From positions 1,922,001-1,986,000 of the forward strand of contig NC_061467.1 of the NCBI RefSeq assembly GCF_022581195.2: a DNA stretch of 64,000 nt, read 5' to 3'. The position numbers and the translations under genes are program-made. Under the pieces are notes generated by a model that had not been told where the DNA came from, did not search any database, and saw only the letters and a program-made list of their open reading frames with translations. This DNA is from Helicoverpa zea. Lineage: Eukaryota; Arthropoda; Insecta; Lepidoptera; Noctuidae. Position 1 is the stretch's first letter. Each line of letters starts with the position of its first letter. Below are positions 10,533 to 20,940 of this stretch, in pieces.

Positions 10533-10950
10533 AAATATAAGGTGCTTTATTATTACCTGCCAGGACTTGAATGGGGGGTAGTATTGCGTTTATTGATTAC
10601 AATAGTGAAGAAATTTCGTTCCCCGGAACCGTCAATTCAATTTGAGACAGTAAACAAGTTAAATTAACATTGACTGTACTCTGCATAACGTGGTTCACAA
10701 ATTACGCGCGTATTGTCGCTTCGTCAATGGAAACAACTGCTATCTCTTTCTATCTTTTCTGCAAGAGTGGCAACGCGCAACTCTGCTGGATGGTTTTAAA
10801 CTAATCAATTAAGTCAAATTTATTCGTATTTTTTTTTTTATAAAAAAATATGACAAATAATCAATAAAGTATATTTACTATTGTAATCTATAAACGCAAT
10901 ACTACCCTCCATTCAAGTCCTGGCAGGTTATAATAAAGCACCTTATATTT
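10533..10950. mobile_element. MITE-2, 418-bp foldback element
   Basis: The ends are inverted copies of each other for roughly 70 bp: AAATATAAGGTGCTTTATTA at the left reads back on the opposite strand from 10,950. Both arms then continue through CCTGCCAGGACTTGAATGG and TAGTATTGCGTTTAT with only a few mismatches. The middle is unrelated AT-rich DNA with no open frame. This is the structure of a non-autonomous DNA transposon. The target duplication cannot be separated from the arms. Confidence 0.8.
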
Positions 10951-11569
10951 ACCAATATCTCCTGAGATTTCAAACATACCTAACATACATACCGTGTTCA
11001 AACATACAAACTCAGCTTTATAATATGACATGTAGATTCATTATATGTCTTAAGGTTTTCAAAATAAAAATAATGAAAAATAAAAACTATAAAGTATGAA
11101 GGCACAAATAAGTGCCATTCACTAACGTTCATCGGCCGCTTCAAGGATAGTCGTTATTTATGTTAAATTAGTCAGTCTACTGGCTACCGTCTACTTTATT
11201 ACATTTAGTAAATATAAATGTATTTTGTAATATAAGTACCTACCTACTAGTTGATTTCTGCTTTGTAAGATGCTAGGGGTAGCTTCTTTTTACCTGATTG
11301 CCGGGAAGTGTTATATCTATCAAGTTCTCAACAAAAATGGTCTCATTTCTTGTTTTCGATGAGAAAATCATTATTTGGCGGATACACTATTTTATCTACA
11401 AATTAATTCTTGTATATATTTATTTTCCATAGGAACCTATACCATAGGTAATTCCTAATTTCTTCTATTTTCTTTCCTAATTTCTAATTTCAGTTAACCT
11501 TCTAACTGACTTCTTTAAATCATTGCTTTAGAAGTTACTTGTTTCTAAACATAGGTTCGTTGCACCTTA
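10951..11569. other. AT-rich non-coding DNA
   Basis: I see no gene or repeat here. Confidence 0.6.
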
Positions 11570-14060
11570 GCATAGACATAGAGACATATCCTGAATACAA
11601 ACTATCATCATGTAATGTAAATTATTAACTGTTAATCATATTGATTAAACTATCAGCTATCTTTCTAACTCTACAAAGCTACGCAACACGAAAGTCACGG
11701 CCACTCAATTGTGCAGACTCTACTAACATAACAACACATTGACATAAATTGACTCTACGTAGAGCCGACAATAGTTGACCGGATAGGCGTAGGAGCCGCG
11801 TGAATGACCACGCCAAGGTCACGGCCCAAGGTCAAGGGTGGGAAACTACTCTACATTGTGAACTATAGTTAGTGCTACGTTTTGTAATGTGGATGAGTAA
11901 AAAAAAAAATTGACTCATTTGATTTTGACCTTGGGATGTAATAGATTCTTCTAGACTTATAATAGATATAAAAACCTCAGTGAAACTATGAAACTGCGAT
12001 GTCATGGGTTTTTAGCATTCAAGGTCAAATAGAGTCATTGTCCATCCAAGGTCAAATGTAGAGCAAAACAATGACACCATGTTTACGCTCAAATGTTTAT
12101 GTTTTAATCATTAGACCGTCATTGTTTATTCTAATTTATCAGCTCATTGAATTTGTTAGTCCGGCTGTCCGGTTCCTATATCTAAAAATATTGCTTGTTT
12201 ACGTCAATTATTGTAAAAACTACGGTTAAGATGGCGCTGAATTTATTTTAGGGCAAGCTATATGCGTTCATATATGAATTCAAAAATATGAGGTCTGAGC
12301 TTTCTATAAATTCAATATTAACTGCAAGATAAGGCTACACCACGTAATGTTTCATGGCCTGAACCTTCCTTAAGTCTATGCGTGGTACCTATGTAGATGT
12401 GAGAAATACTTATGATAGCATAATTTATAGTGGTTTCAATAATGAGAAGAATTCTTTTTTTTTAGACAAGTTCCAATCCAACTCATATCCAAAAAAAGAA
12501 TTGTGTGATTTGACTGAAATTTACTTATACATCTACTCCACGACAAACATTAACTAAAATCAATTCATTAATAAAATTAATAGAGACACCATATTTCACA
12601 CGAACATAGAGACCTACGACAACAAACATGCCTCTACATGAGCACACAAATTCTCCGAATGCATAACTCTACGTGACTAGTTAGATGACGTCACGTGGCT
12701 ATTGCTGGTAGAGTCGGTAGAGTCGCCGACCGCTTCAAGGTCAAGATCGCCGAATAGAGACGACGTTAGTGTAGGTCAAATGTTTATATCAGACTTTTAG
12801 TTTGCGATTGAGATTTTATGTAACTCTGCATCCTGTAATATGATGGTTGAGAGTTTGTTTGTTATTTTTGAGATGGCTGAACCGATTTCGATTAAATTTG
12901 GTGCTGCGATAGATGTTGACCCTAGGCTTTTGTGACTATTGGAAATAGGTAGTTCTTTAACATAGCCGCGGAAAGAAATAGGAACGTTATACCTAGATAA
13001 AAAGGAACTTTGCTGTCTGTGTTTACATGAATACATACACAAATGGAGAAGGATAAAGAATAGATTATTTTCCTAGATTTTTGTGAAGAAGTAAATGGCA
13101 CAGCTATCATAACATTTATTCGTCCCAAGAAGGAAAGTGAACGCCAACTTTTAAATAAGTAATCCGGACAGTTTATATAATATGTTTGTTATTTTTCAGT
13201 TCATATAAAAATATTTTAATTCTGTTTCTTTTGAAGATCCTTCCTCATTGACAAGACAAGACTCAATGTTCAATCTCTACCCCATTTCAGTGCATAGAGA
13301 AAATATAAATAATTTGACAAGCTGACATGTTTATAAAATTATCTACAAAAGAAGTAAGTTAGAAGATTAGAAAATTATTTTAAAATGACGAATAAATCAA
13401 ATGTACAAAAACTGCAACTAAATAGCTAAAAGGCCAGTATTATTTCACACATTGCTAGAGTCAACGACCGGTAGAGTCATACCTAATTTATCATTCTAAC
13501 GTTGGCGTAGGTCACGAATAGTTGTTATAGTGTTTGGTAGAGTCACTGACTTATCCCAAGGTCATTCCGCTAGGCTAATAGAGACATTGATGTAGGTCGT
13601 GCTATAATAGACCAATATTCAAACTAGCGTGACTCTATTTTTTCAAATGTAGAGTCATTGACCTTGGGACTCAAGGTCACGCTCTACATTAGATAGCCGT
13701 TAGAAATATTGTCTTAGGTTATGGCTTAATTTACCTGTATTTCAGTACAGAGAAAATTAATCTTGGAAGATTTCCAATTATTCATGTCTATATTTATAAA
13801 CATTGTAAAACGTTTGTTTTGCTAAAATAGCTCTACAACTCTACTTCAAAATTAAAAACAGATTTTTTATTTCTGTTTTTTTGGTAAACAAAACATGTTT
13901 CGTCTCTACATTGCACAACGAGCTCTACGTGCTTCTCACACTTGTCCGTTTATGTAGTATGTTTGTACAAAACAAGCAAAAAGCCATGGTTGAGTAAACT
14001 TCTATGATAGAGACACATGTAGAGTCATGCCGACTCTATGTAGAGTTCATTGAATCTGAA
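11570..14060. promoter_or_regulatory. array of TAGAGTC and CAAGGTCA motifs
   Basis: By eye, TAGAGTC or its complement occurs 12 times: 11716, 11751, 12030, 12709, 12718, 13456, 13472, 13538, 13631, 13650, 14020 and 14032. CAAGGTCA or its complement occurs nine times: 11814, 11827, 11926, 12020, 12047, 12736, 13557, 13659 and 13672. I found about six and three copies respectively in the rest of the window. Relatives TAGAGAC and CTCTAC are also frequent. CAAGGTCA matches the extended half-site bound by monomeric nuclear receptors of the FTZ-F1/ERR type. TAGAGTC I cannot assign. A regulatory role is an inference. Confidence 0.6.
13646..13690. promoter_or_regulatory. composite dyad of both array motifs
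   Basis: AATGTAGAG followed by GACCTTG at the left is mirrored by CAAGGTC followed by CTCTACATT at the right, around the centre GGGACT. It is the tightest arrangement in the array. Confidence 0.7.
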
Positions 14061-14714
14061 TCTAGGCAAAGTTGTGTTTGCTTTTTTATTTTTCATTTTA
14101 GTCATAGTTTTTGTAATAGAATACTTTAGCTTAAGCATTTTAAGTTCATCATCAAATGCGTCTCGTGGGTCTCAAATCAACTAATTGACGGAATTACGTG
14201 CTTATGTGTTAATCTAGACTGTCAGCTACCTACCAAAATCAAAGTATATCCAGCCGTTTTCGCGTGAAAAAGTAGTAAATATAGACACACACTCACGGAC
14301 TTTCGCCTTTATCATATTATTAGAGTGATAAGTATTTATATTAGTAGGTAATATTCCTTGCATACAATAGTATGCGATAATATAAATACGAGTAAGAACA
14401 GAAGCTTCTTTTTTTCATGATTCATTTTTATAGTCTCATAGTCCCTGAAAATCCTTTATGATACATTAATAACATAAAATCAAAACTCCAACTACAAGTA
14501 CCTATTTCAAAAAATAATTCCGAGACGGAAAATTAACATTTTATGGCAACAAAAAACATTAATCCTCGAGCCGTGGGTTCCAAAACAAAGGGCGTCTACG
14601 ATCGGCGCGGGCGCAGCGTGTGTTACTCACACACACACACATACACATCACATTTGAAAATGTTCGCAGAAGCGACAATTTTTATTTCATATATTAAGTA
14701 CGCAATCCTGGGTG
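14061..14714. other. non-coding DNA with CA microsatellite
   Basis: A diverged REP-C-like fragment lies at about 14,225-14,335. A small GC-rich patch lies at 14,588-14,620 and is followed by a (CA)n run at 14,627-14,640. No gene is visible. Confidence 0.5.
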
Positions 14715-15070
14715 TCATTTGAACATCTTTGGCAGTCGTTACGGGTAATCAGAAATCTGACATCTAAATCAAAATCAAAATAAAAAATCATTTCTTCAAA
14801 GGCTACTAAAACAGCAATTTTCGAACGTCAGAAATTTACAAAAGACAGCCCCCAAAACGCCCTTCACAATTTCCTATGTGTTTTCGCTGGGAAGAAGAAG
14901 TGGCGCTACGAACTCCCCAGAAAAGCTTACCAAGGAGTATTGGGTCGCCCTGGTAACTGGGTTGAGGAGGTCAGATAGGCCAGATGCTTCTTGTAAAACA
15001 CTGGTACTCAGCTGCATCCAGTTAGACTGGAAGCCGACCCCAACATAGTTGGAAAAAGGCAGATGATTCT
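14715..15070 (+). mobile_element. SINE-A copy interrupted by a second repeat
   Basis: The left part (GAACATCTTTGGCAGTCG, then TACGGGTAATCAGAA) and the right part (CTTACCAAGGAGTATTGGG through CCGACCCCAACATAGTTGG) are adjacent in intact SINE-A copies. Here they are split by about 170 bp of unrelated sequence at about 14,763-14,933. Confidence 0.7.
14763..14933 (-). mobile_element. short repeat nested in SINE-A
   Basis: It begins on the left with an (AAATC)n-type tail, so its 3' end points left and it lies on the minus strand. The rest includes TCGAACGTCAGAAATTTAC and GCTGGGAAGAAGAAGTGGCG, a repeat I recognise from moth genomes without being able to name the family. Confidence 0.6.
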
Positions 15071-15858
15071 ATATTCCTCTCCATTTTTTTCTAAGATCGC
15101 AAAGTAGTTCCCACGTGATGCTGGTGGAAGCTAGTCTATGTTATACGATTAGAAACTATACTGACCACTACAGAGCTTGTACTTATAAATAATTTGGAAA
15201 CCTTCGTCAATGAATCTACAGTACAATTTGTTTTTGTAGATTTGATTTGTTAAATAGGTATGTATTTGTATAAATAGGAGTTTGAACATTGTAACATTAT
15301 TAATAAAGATACTTAACTGCTAAATAAAATATCATGAACAAGACGAAAATTAAAAAAAAAATACCAAAAACATTAACAAATGGTCCCTTCGACGAACTTA
15401 ACATATAGACAGGTTTGTAGGTAATAAATGTTAGTCGCATCTGTTAAATAATCTGAGGGCTATCAGTATTAGTCGATTCGTCCTTCGTCTAACAAGGGCG
15501 GCGGGCCGGCAACCCGGGCTATCGATCTAATGCGCGCACGCCGCTGTTTTCAACATTTATCACTCGATACTGCAGGAAATGCAGTTTTTATTATTCTTTT
15601 ATTACTTATGTTTTATTGTTTAGCGCTAGAGTACATAATGATAGTAAGTAAATATGAGTTGTGTTTAGTGGGAAGGCTGTCCGGTATATTTCAGCGAAAT
15701 GCGTAAAGTTATCTCATCATTTGGTGGCAGGAAACTTAGGTTTAGTCAGTAGATTTTGTACATTTTTTATGTTTTACTAATATTATTTTGTCAGCAAGCC
15801 AAGTTCTCAGTCATTGCCTCACAGCTTTTCTCCACACATAAGATCTATATAGAGTTGC
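15071..15858. other. non-coding DNA, GC-rich patch at 15,490-15,545
   Basis: There is no gene. A compact GC-rich stretch (GGCGGCGGGCCGGC and then GCGCGCACGCCGC) stands out from AT-rich flanks. Confidence 0.5.
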
Positions 15859-16089
15859 TATAGTTCGGCCATTCAGAGAATGCGTTCCTGACACGTCGCG
15901 ATTGAACTGACGACGTAATAACATTCATTGATTATTGATATAATAATGTTGTTTTAATGCTCCTCAATTGTTAAAACGGTAAACAACCAGCAAAAATATT
16001 TTTATCGTAACTGCAACGCCATTGCAAAGTTACGTCGTCAGTTCAATCGCGACGTGTCAGGAACGCATTCTCTGAATGGCCGAACTATA
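15859..16089 (+). mobile_element. MITE-1 copy 1, 231 bp, perfect 60-bp TIRs
   Basis: The first 60 bases, starting TATAGTTCGGCCATTCAGAG, are an exact reverse complement of the last 60. The middle of about 110 bp is AT-rich and has no coding capacity. The sequence is identical to copies 2 and 3. The outer TATA may include a TA target duplication. The autonomous partner is unknown. Confidence 0.92.
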
Positions 16090-16934
16090 ATAACCTTTAT
16101 TTTCTGCCTCTACTAGGTACTGTTGATGTTAAAGTAACAATTTCACGTTCTAAAACTGCTGACACAATTAAGACACAATTTCATAAACATTTAAAGAATA
16201 CGAAAGTCTGGCTCTTATACCAAAATAACGGAATCAGGTACACCATATAGTCTAGAGCCTGTCAAGGACATAGGCTACTTTTTATCCAGATAAAGGAAGT
16301 AGTTCTATCACGGGTGTAACTGCAGGTAAAACCTAGTATTCCACAAAGCCTAAATCACTAATTATAATTTGGCGAGCACCCGCTATATATAGTTGGCTAA
16401 GGCTCAAAGCCCACTGAGTAGTTTCAAAGGGTTTTTTACTATTTTTGAAGCACCTGTGTCGCCCGACCTTTATTGTCCTTTTTTGCTCCAATGCCCTTTA
16501 TACACTATGGGTTAGGGTACCTTAAATATCGGACTTAGTTGTTGTTTATTTAATTTTGTTAGGAATGGAGTTCTGTGGGAGATCTTGTCTAGTATGTTGG
16601 GATTGGGATCTGGTTCTTAGATTCTTAGTAGTTTTCGTAAGATTGGAGCAATTGTGAGTTCATGTGTTGTTAAATGGTAGATTGGTAGTAATAATGTAGG
16701 TGTATGTGCCAGAACTTGCTTGTGGAACTGTGTAGTTTTGCTTAAAGATATGTAGTGGACTTTGGCTTGATAGAGCCTTATTATTGGCTGAAATTATAGT
16801 AGTATGTTCAATATATGTCTAAAAGTGAATGGTTGTGTAAAGCAACGGAATAAGTAACTTAGTAAGATATCTTTACCAACGATAAAATACGACACTGGGT
16901 GAAATTATTTGTAGTTTGTTATAAGTTGCAGTAG
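16090..16934. other. non-coding DNA with REP-C fragment
   Basis: A REP-C-type fragment (GACATAGGCTACTTTTTATCC) lies at about 16,240-16,340. Nothing else was recognised. Confidence 0.5.
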
Positions 16935-17060
16935 CACATGCATGAGTAAAGGATGTCGGATATAGGCAGTTGTTCCATGTAAAACACTCATCCAGTTAGA
17001 CTGGAGGCCGACCCCAACATAGTTGAGAAAAGACTAGGCTGGTGATAATGATGATACATG
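16935..17060 (+). mobile_element. SINE-A 3' fragment
   Basis: It contains the family 3' block CCAGTTAGACTGGAGGCCGA and CCCCAACATAGTTGAGAAAA, and ends in a GATAATGATGAT tail. The 5' portion is missing. Confidence 0.7.
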
Positions 17061-17549
17061 AAGAGTAAAGTATCGATATCATTGAATAATTTTCATCTTA
17101 AAATAAACCTCAGTGCAACGACTAAAATATAGGTACCTACAAAATAATACAATCCATATAAATGTTGCATATCGTATCTATATATCCTGATACATAGCTA
17201 TATGAATCAGTAGTTCTAAGAAGTTATAAAACTAATAAATTGTAAGTCCTATAGATGTTATATAGTTTATTTTTAGATGACCGCCCTGTCTAGTCGCCGG
17301 TCTAATCGTCTTCCATTCAGTCTAATTCAACGTTTGTCTACATATTGGCGCTATGTTAAAACTGCGTAAATTATTTAAAGTCATTGCGGGAAATTAAGTG
17401 TGATTAAATAGGACTTGTTGTATGTAAAATGGACTTGAAACGTTTCGTTTGAGATGAGTGGGTTTTGGGTGTTTGCAAATGGTAGCACCACAGAGGATAT
17501 TTGAACTGTCGAAACTCCTGTGATTTACCAACAAAAAAAAATCACCAAG
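17061..17549. other. AT-rich non-coding DNA
   Basis: I see nothing supportable. Confidence 0.5.
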
Positions 17550-18920
17550 TAAACTAATGAGGAATTTCGAAAGCAAACGTTCGAAGTTTAAAATGCGTTC
17601 GCGCCGAAACGATGAGCCACGAGCGGCGTTCGTGAACCGAACTTGGGTGTTCGGCTGCGACAGCCTCTGTGAGTACGAAAGAGATCCTTTTAGCGAAATT
17701 AGTCAGAGTTCCCGAAAAACGCGGCCAACGACCCTTTCGGGCAACACCTAAGTATTTTAGTGTATAAAAAAAATTCCCGTGTTTACATAACACGCCGAAT
17801 TTTTTAAATAAACTCCACGTCGAAGGGCTCTCAACGCGCACAGACAAAAATTTCGTCGGTTGCGCTCGTGTGCGTGCCCCACACACTGACACCACATAAA
17901 AATGCCCAATCGGTACATGTCGCACCACTACAATGAAGGGACGACGTAAGTCGCATACAAGTGCATAATTCGGTCGAGATGCAAAAAAAAATATTTGGCA
18001 ATGCGGCCCCTACGCGCCCGCCAGTCGCCCGCCCGCCTGGGTTAGGTTAGGTTAGATTTTTTGGCTCAAAACGCTCGTTGGCGATTTTTTGAAAAGAATT
18101 TTGTGTCTACATCACTAGGAAAAGGCGTTCTTCCTGCAACTTTATAGCGCGCCAGTACGTCGCGATTTTTTGAATAAACAACTCGAAACGCGTTACTGCG
18201 CTCTTATAGGAACCTTGTTTGAATTTCATAGTTCGTTTTTAATAGATAAATAGATTTTTTTATAGTTATTTAGTGAGCGTTTTGAACTAAAATACCGCGG
18301 CAGTCGGGCGATGTGTTCATTCGGATTTTATTTTACAGACGTCACCGATAATGACTTAATATTTTATAAATAAAACCAAGATTTTTCATCGTTTATATAA
18401 TAGAACTCTAGTGCCTAAAGTGTCGTGTTGTGTTTTATTTTACAACAATTTAGAATTTACATTTTCTTTAATTGGACTTTTGTGTTTTCCGTTTTTATTT
18501 TTTGGTAAGTACTTTTTATTTTTTCCTGATTTATTTTAAGATTTTTATTTATTTTTTACCGTGTTTCCATTTTTCCGTTTGTATTTTCCGGTAACCCGTT
18601 CCTGTGTCTTTTTATAGCTGTGTATTATTTTAGACCAATTTTATTATCCTTAGAGACACAAAGGAAGTTTCGGCATCCTTTCCGTCGCCACAGATCACAG
18701 AACTTGACCATTTAAACTTACAAAAACACTACAAAACTTAGTGAAACGTATATTTTTCTAATAAACCGGGATTGTTCCCTAGACAAAGTGACAAGGGCAC
18801 GTCGGACTGTGACGTCAGCGGTACTAGGCACTGGCGAGAAAGTCCGCCATCTTGATTCTGTGTTCTTTTTTTGAAGCCTACGAAGTGCGCGGGCGCGGGC
18901 CCGCCATGTTGCTTTATGTT
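17550..18920. promoter_or_regulatory. CpG-rich block, candidate promoter with leader exon
   Basis: This is the longest CG-rich unique block in the window. It contains three TTAGG-type units near 18,041-18,056 and a TATA-like TTTATATAA at 18,392-18,400. A consensus-like splice donor G|GTAAGT has its intron starting at 18,505. CCGCCATCTTG, the YY1/Pho-type site, lies at 18,844-18,854, with a second GCCAT in CCCGCCATGTTG near 18,901. The open frames of 60-124 codons on both strands have no recognisable domain. A plus-strand transcript with a non-coding first exon ending at 18,504 is an inference. Confidence 0.4.
18392..18504 (+). promoter_or_regulatory. possible TATA site and 5' leader exon end
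   Basis: TTTATATAA is followed by about 100 bp without ATG that ends in G|GTAAGT. Spacing fits a start site near 18,425-18,430. There is no acceptor or coding exon in the window to confirm it. Confidence 0.25.
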
Positions 18921-19605
18921 CAAATTTCGAATTTGATCCACATTTTTTCCTTATAATTTTAGATGCATAGTTAAATATGGAATCTTTAGCATAAGTGGTA
19001 CTGATATTGGAATAATTTAGAGTGTATTAAAAGGGGACGTTTCATGCCTTTTGATACTTGTTAGGCCTATCTGGAGGAAGTTCGGAACGTTTTTATATTT
19101 TAGCCAAATAAAATCCCTTTCAGCCCTGAAGTGCATGAGATATTTTTAAATAAAATATTTTGCAAATAGCGACACACCTACTCGCTAAATAATATTTATT
19201 TTTAAATCACTTATTTACTTGGAAATCCCATTTAGTTAAGCCATTTGCAAGGTAAAGACAATCCCGCATATTAATATTACATTCTGTTTCAATGACGATT
19301 GATTCACAATTTATTTAATTATGATTTTTATACCCTTTAATTACTTTATGCATTTCCTACTAATAGCCAAGCATTGAAAAAGTATTTTAGTTGCAAGCGT
19401 GAGCAAAGGTGGTGCTTTTCTAACTATAGAACCTGTGACTAGCGGAATAGAGTCCTACTGGCTTGACAAAGGCTTTAAGCTATAAGCTGCGTAAGACTGT
19501 AGTTACCATCAAATTATTATTAAAAAACTATAGTCACAGAACTATTATATAACAAGCTGTAAAAAATATGGAATTATTACAATTGAAAAAATAATAATTT
19601 GGGCA
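18921..19605. other. AT-rich non-coding DNA
   Basis: No gene or repeat was recognised. Confidence 0.5.
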
Positions 19606-20031
19606 CTTTTTTAAAGTTAACGTCCATCATCCTCCGAGCCTTTTTCCCTAACTATGTTGGGGTCGGCTTCCAGTCTAACCGGATTCAGCTGAGTACCAGT
19701 GCTTTACAAGAAGCGACTGCCTATCTGACCTCCTCAACCCAGTTACCCGGGCAACCCGATACCCCTTGGTTAGACTGGTGTCAGACTTACTGGCTTCTGA
19801 CTACCCGTAACGACTGCCAAGGATGTTCAATGACAGCCGGGACCTACAGTTTAACGTGCCATCCGAAACACAGTCATTGGTATCTAAGATATACTTAGAA
19901 AGTACATACAAACTTTTAGAAAAGTTGCATTGGTACTTGCCTGACCTGGAATCGAACCCGCGCCCTCACACTCGAGAGGTTGGTTCTTTGCCCACTAGGC
20001 CACCACGACTTCCCTTTTTTAAAGTTAACGT
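19606..20031 (-). mobile_element. full-length SINE-A with 18-bp target duplication
   Basis: The body (19,624-20,013) is flanked by CTTTTTTAAAGTTAACGT at 19,606-19,623 and 20,014-20,031, an exact 18-bp target duplication. On the minus strand the head has an A box TGGCCTAGTGG (19,992-20,002) and a perfect B box GGTTCGATTCC (19,949-19,959), as in a tRNA-derived Pol III promoter. The 3' end has GAGGATGATG. This resembles the tRNA-derived SINEs of noctuid moths. It depends on a LINE for movement. Confidence 0.92.
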
Positions 20032-20769
20032 ATACTTTAAAAATATTAAAGCTTTCTGCTCGTTATCAAAGTACAATAAAAAGAAGAATGAAGCAGTATC
20101 GATTAATAATTTCCATATAATTAGGTTTATAATAGAATAACTATTGCATAGATTCTTAGAATACCAAAAGTATTCTTACCAGATAACCTTTTTTTCCTTA
20201 AAGGGTTTTTATATGAGAAAGCCCGGTTACTCTTGCTCGCGGGTAAAAGGCTAGTTTTTGATCCTGCGGCTTCTCTTCTAAACAAACAAAAGAAGCCAAT
20301 AAAGTAAGAAATTAACTGTAAGCCTATTTAATTACTCAAAACCTTATAAGACTGATTTAAAAAAAAGGTTGAAGAAACAGTTAATCATAAATAAAATAGA
20401 TGTCCATTTTCAGACGTAAAATATGAGAAGAAGTATGTAAAAAATACTTTACTAAAATTAATACTATACTAATTAAGTTAGGTAGTTATATTAAGTTTTT
20501 GTTGACATAATTAATGATAACTTATTTTTACCCTCCATGTTTTACCATTCCTTTTGTATGTATTATTAAAATCATACACATCATAGTACTTAAGCCTACA
20601 TTATAAAACCTATAATATACATAACCATTTCATTATAGGGACCGGTATCTGTCAGCCTTCCGTGTCCTGTATGGTCCAGAATAAAATCTAGTTTTCTATA
20701 AATGTACATGCCAAGTAACATCATAAAATCATTCATTTCAAATATTCACAATATTTTTCATGTATACTT
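20032..20769. other. AT-rich non-coding DNA
   Basis: I see no gene or repeat. Confidence 0.5.
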
Positions 20770-20940
20770 ATATAATAAAGGTAAATAGTTTGTTTGCTTG
20801 AACGTGCTACTCTCAGGACTTACTGGACCAAATTGAAAGATTCTTTCATTGTTAGAAAGTCCATTTATCTACTTTTATCTAGATAATAAAGTAGATTACA
20901 CGGGACATAGGTGGAACCTCGGCAAACAGCTAATCTGTAA
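20770..20940 (+). mobile_element. REP-C-type fragment
   Basis: TATAATAAAGG, TTTGTTTGCTTGAACG, a CTGGACCAAATTGAAAGATTC block and CAGCTAATCTG occur in the usual order, with high divergence. Confidence 0.5.

Noticed and set aside
17554..17928. 124-codon minus-strand frame in the CpG-rich block
   Set aside because: CG-rich DNA lacks stops, and the translation has no known motif and overlaps other frames on the opposite strand.
485..18001. shared AAAAAAATATTTGGCAA at 485 and 17,984
   Set aside because: AT-rich words of this length can recur by chance in this background, and the flanks differ.
18041..18056. TTAGG repeats suggesting a telomere
   Set aside because: Only about three units are present, inside a unique CG-rich block. 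Short runs like this occur at random or in leaders and are not a telomere.
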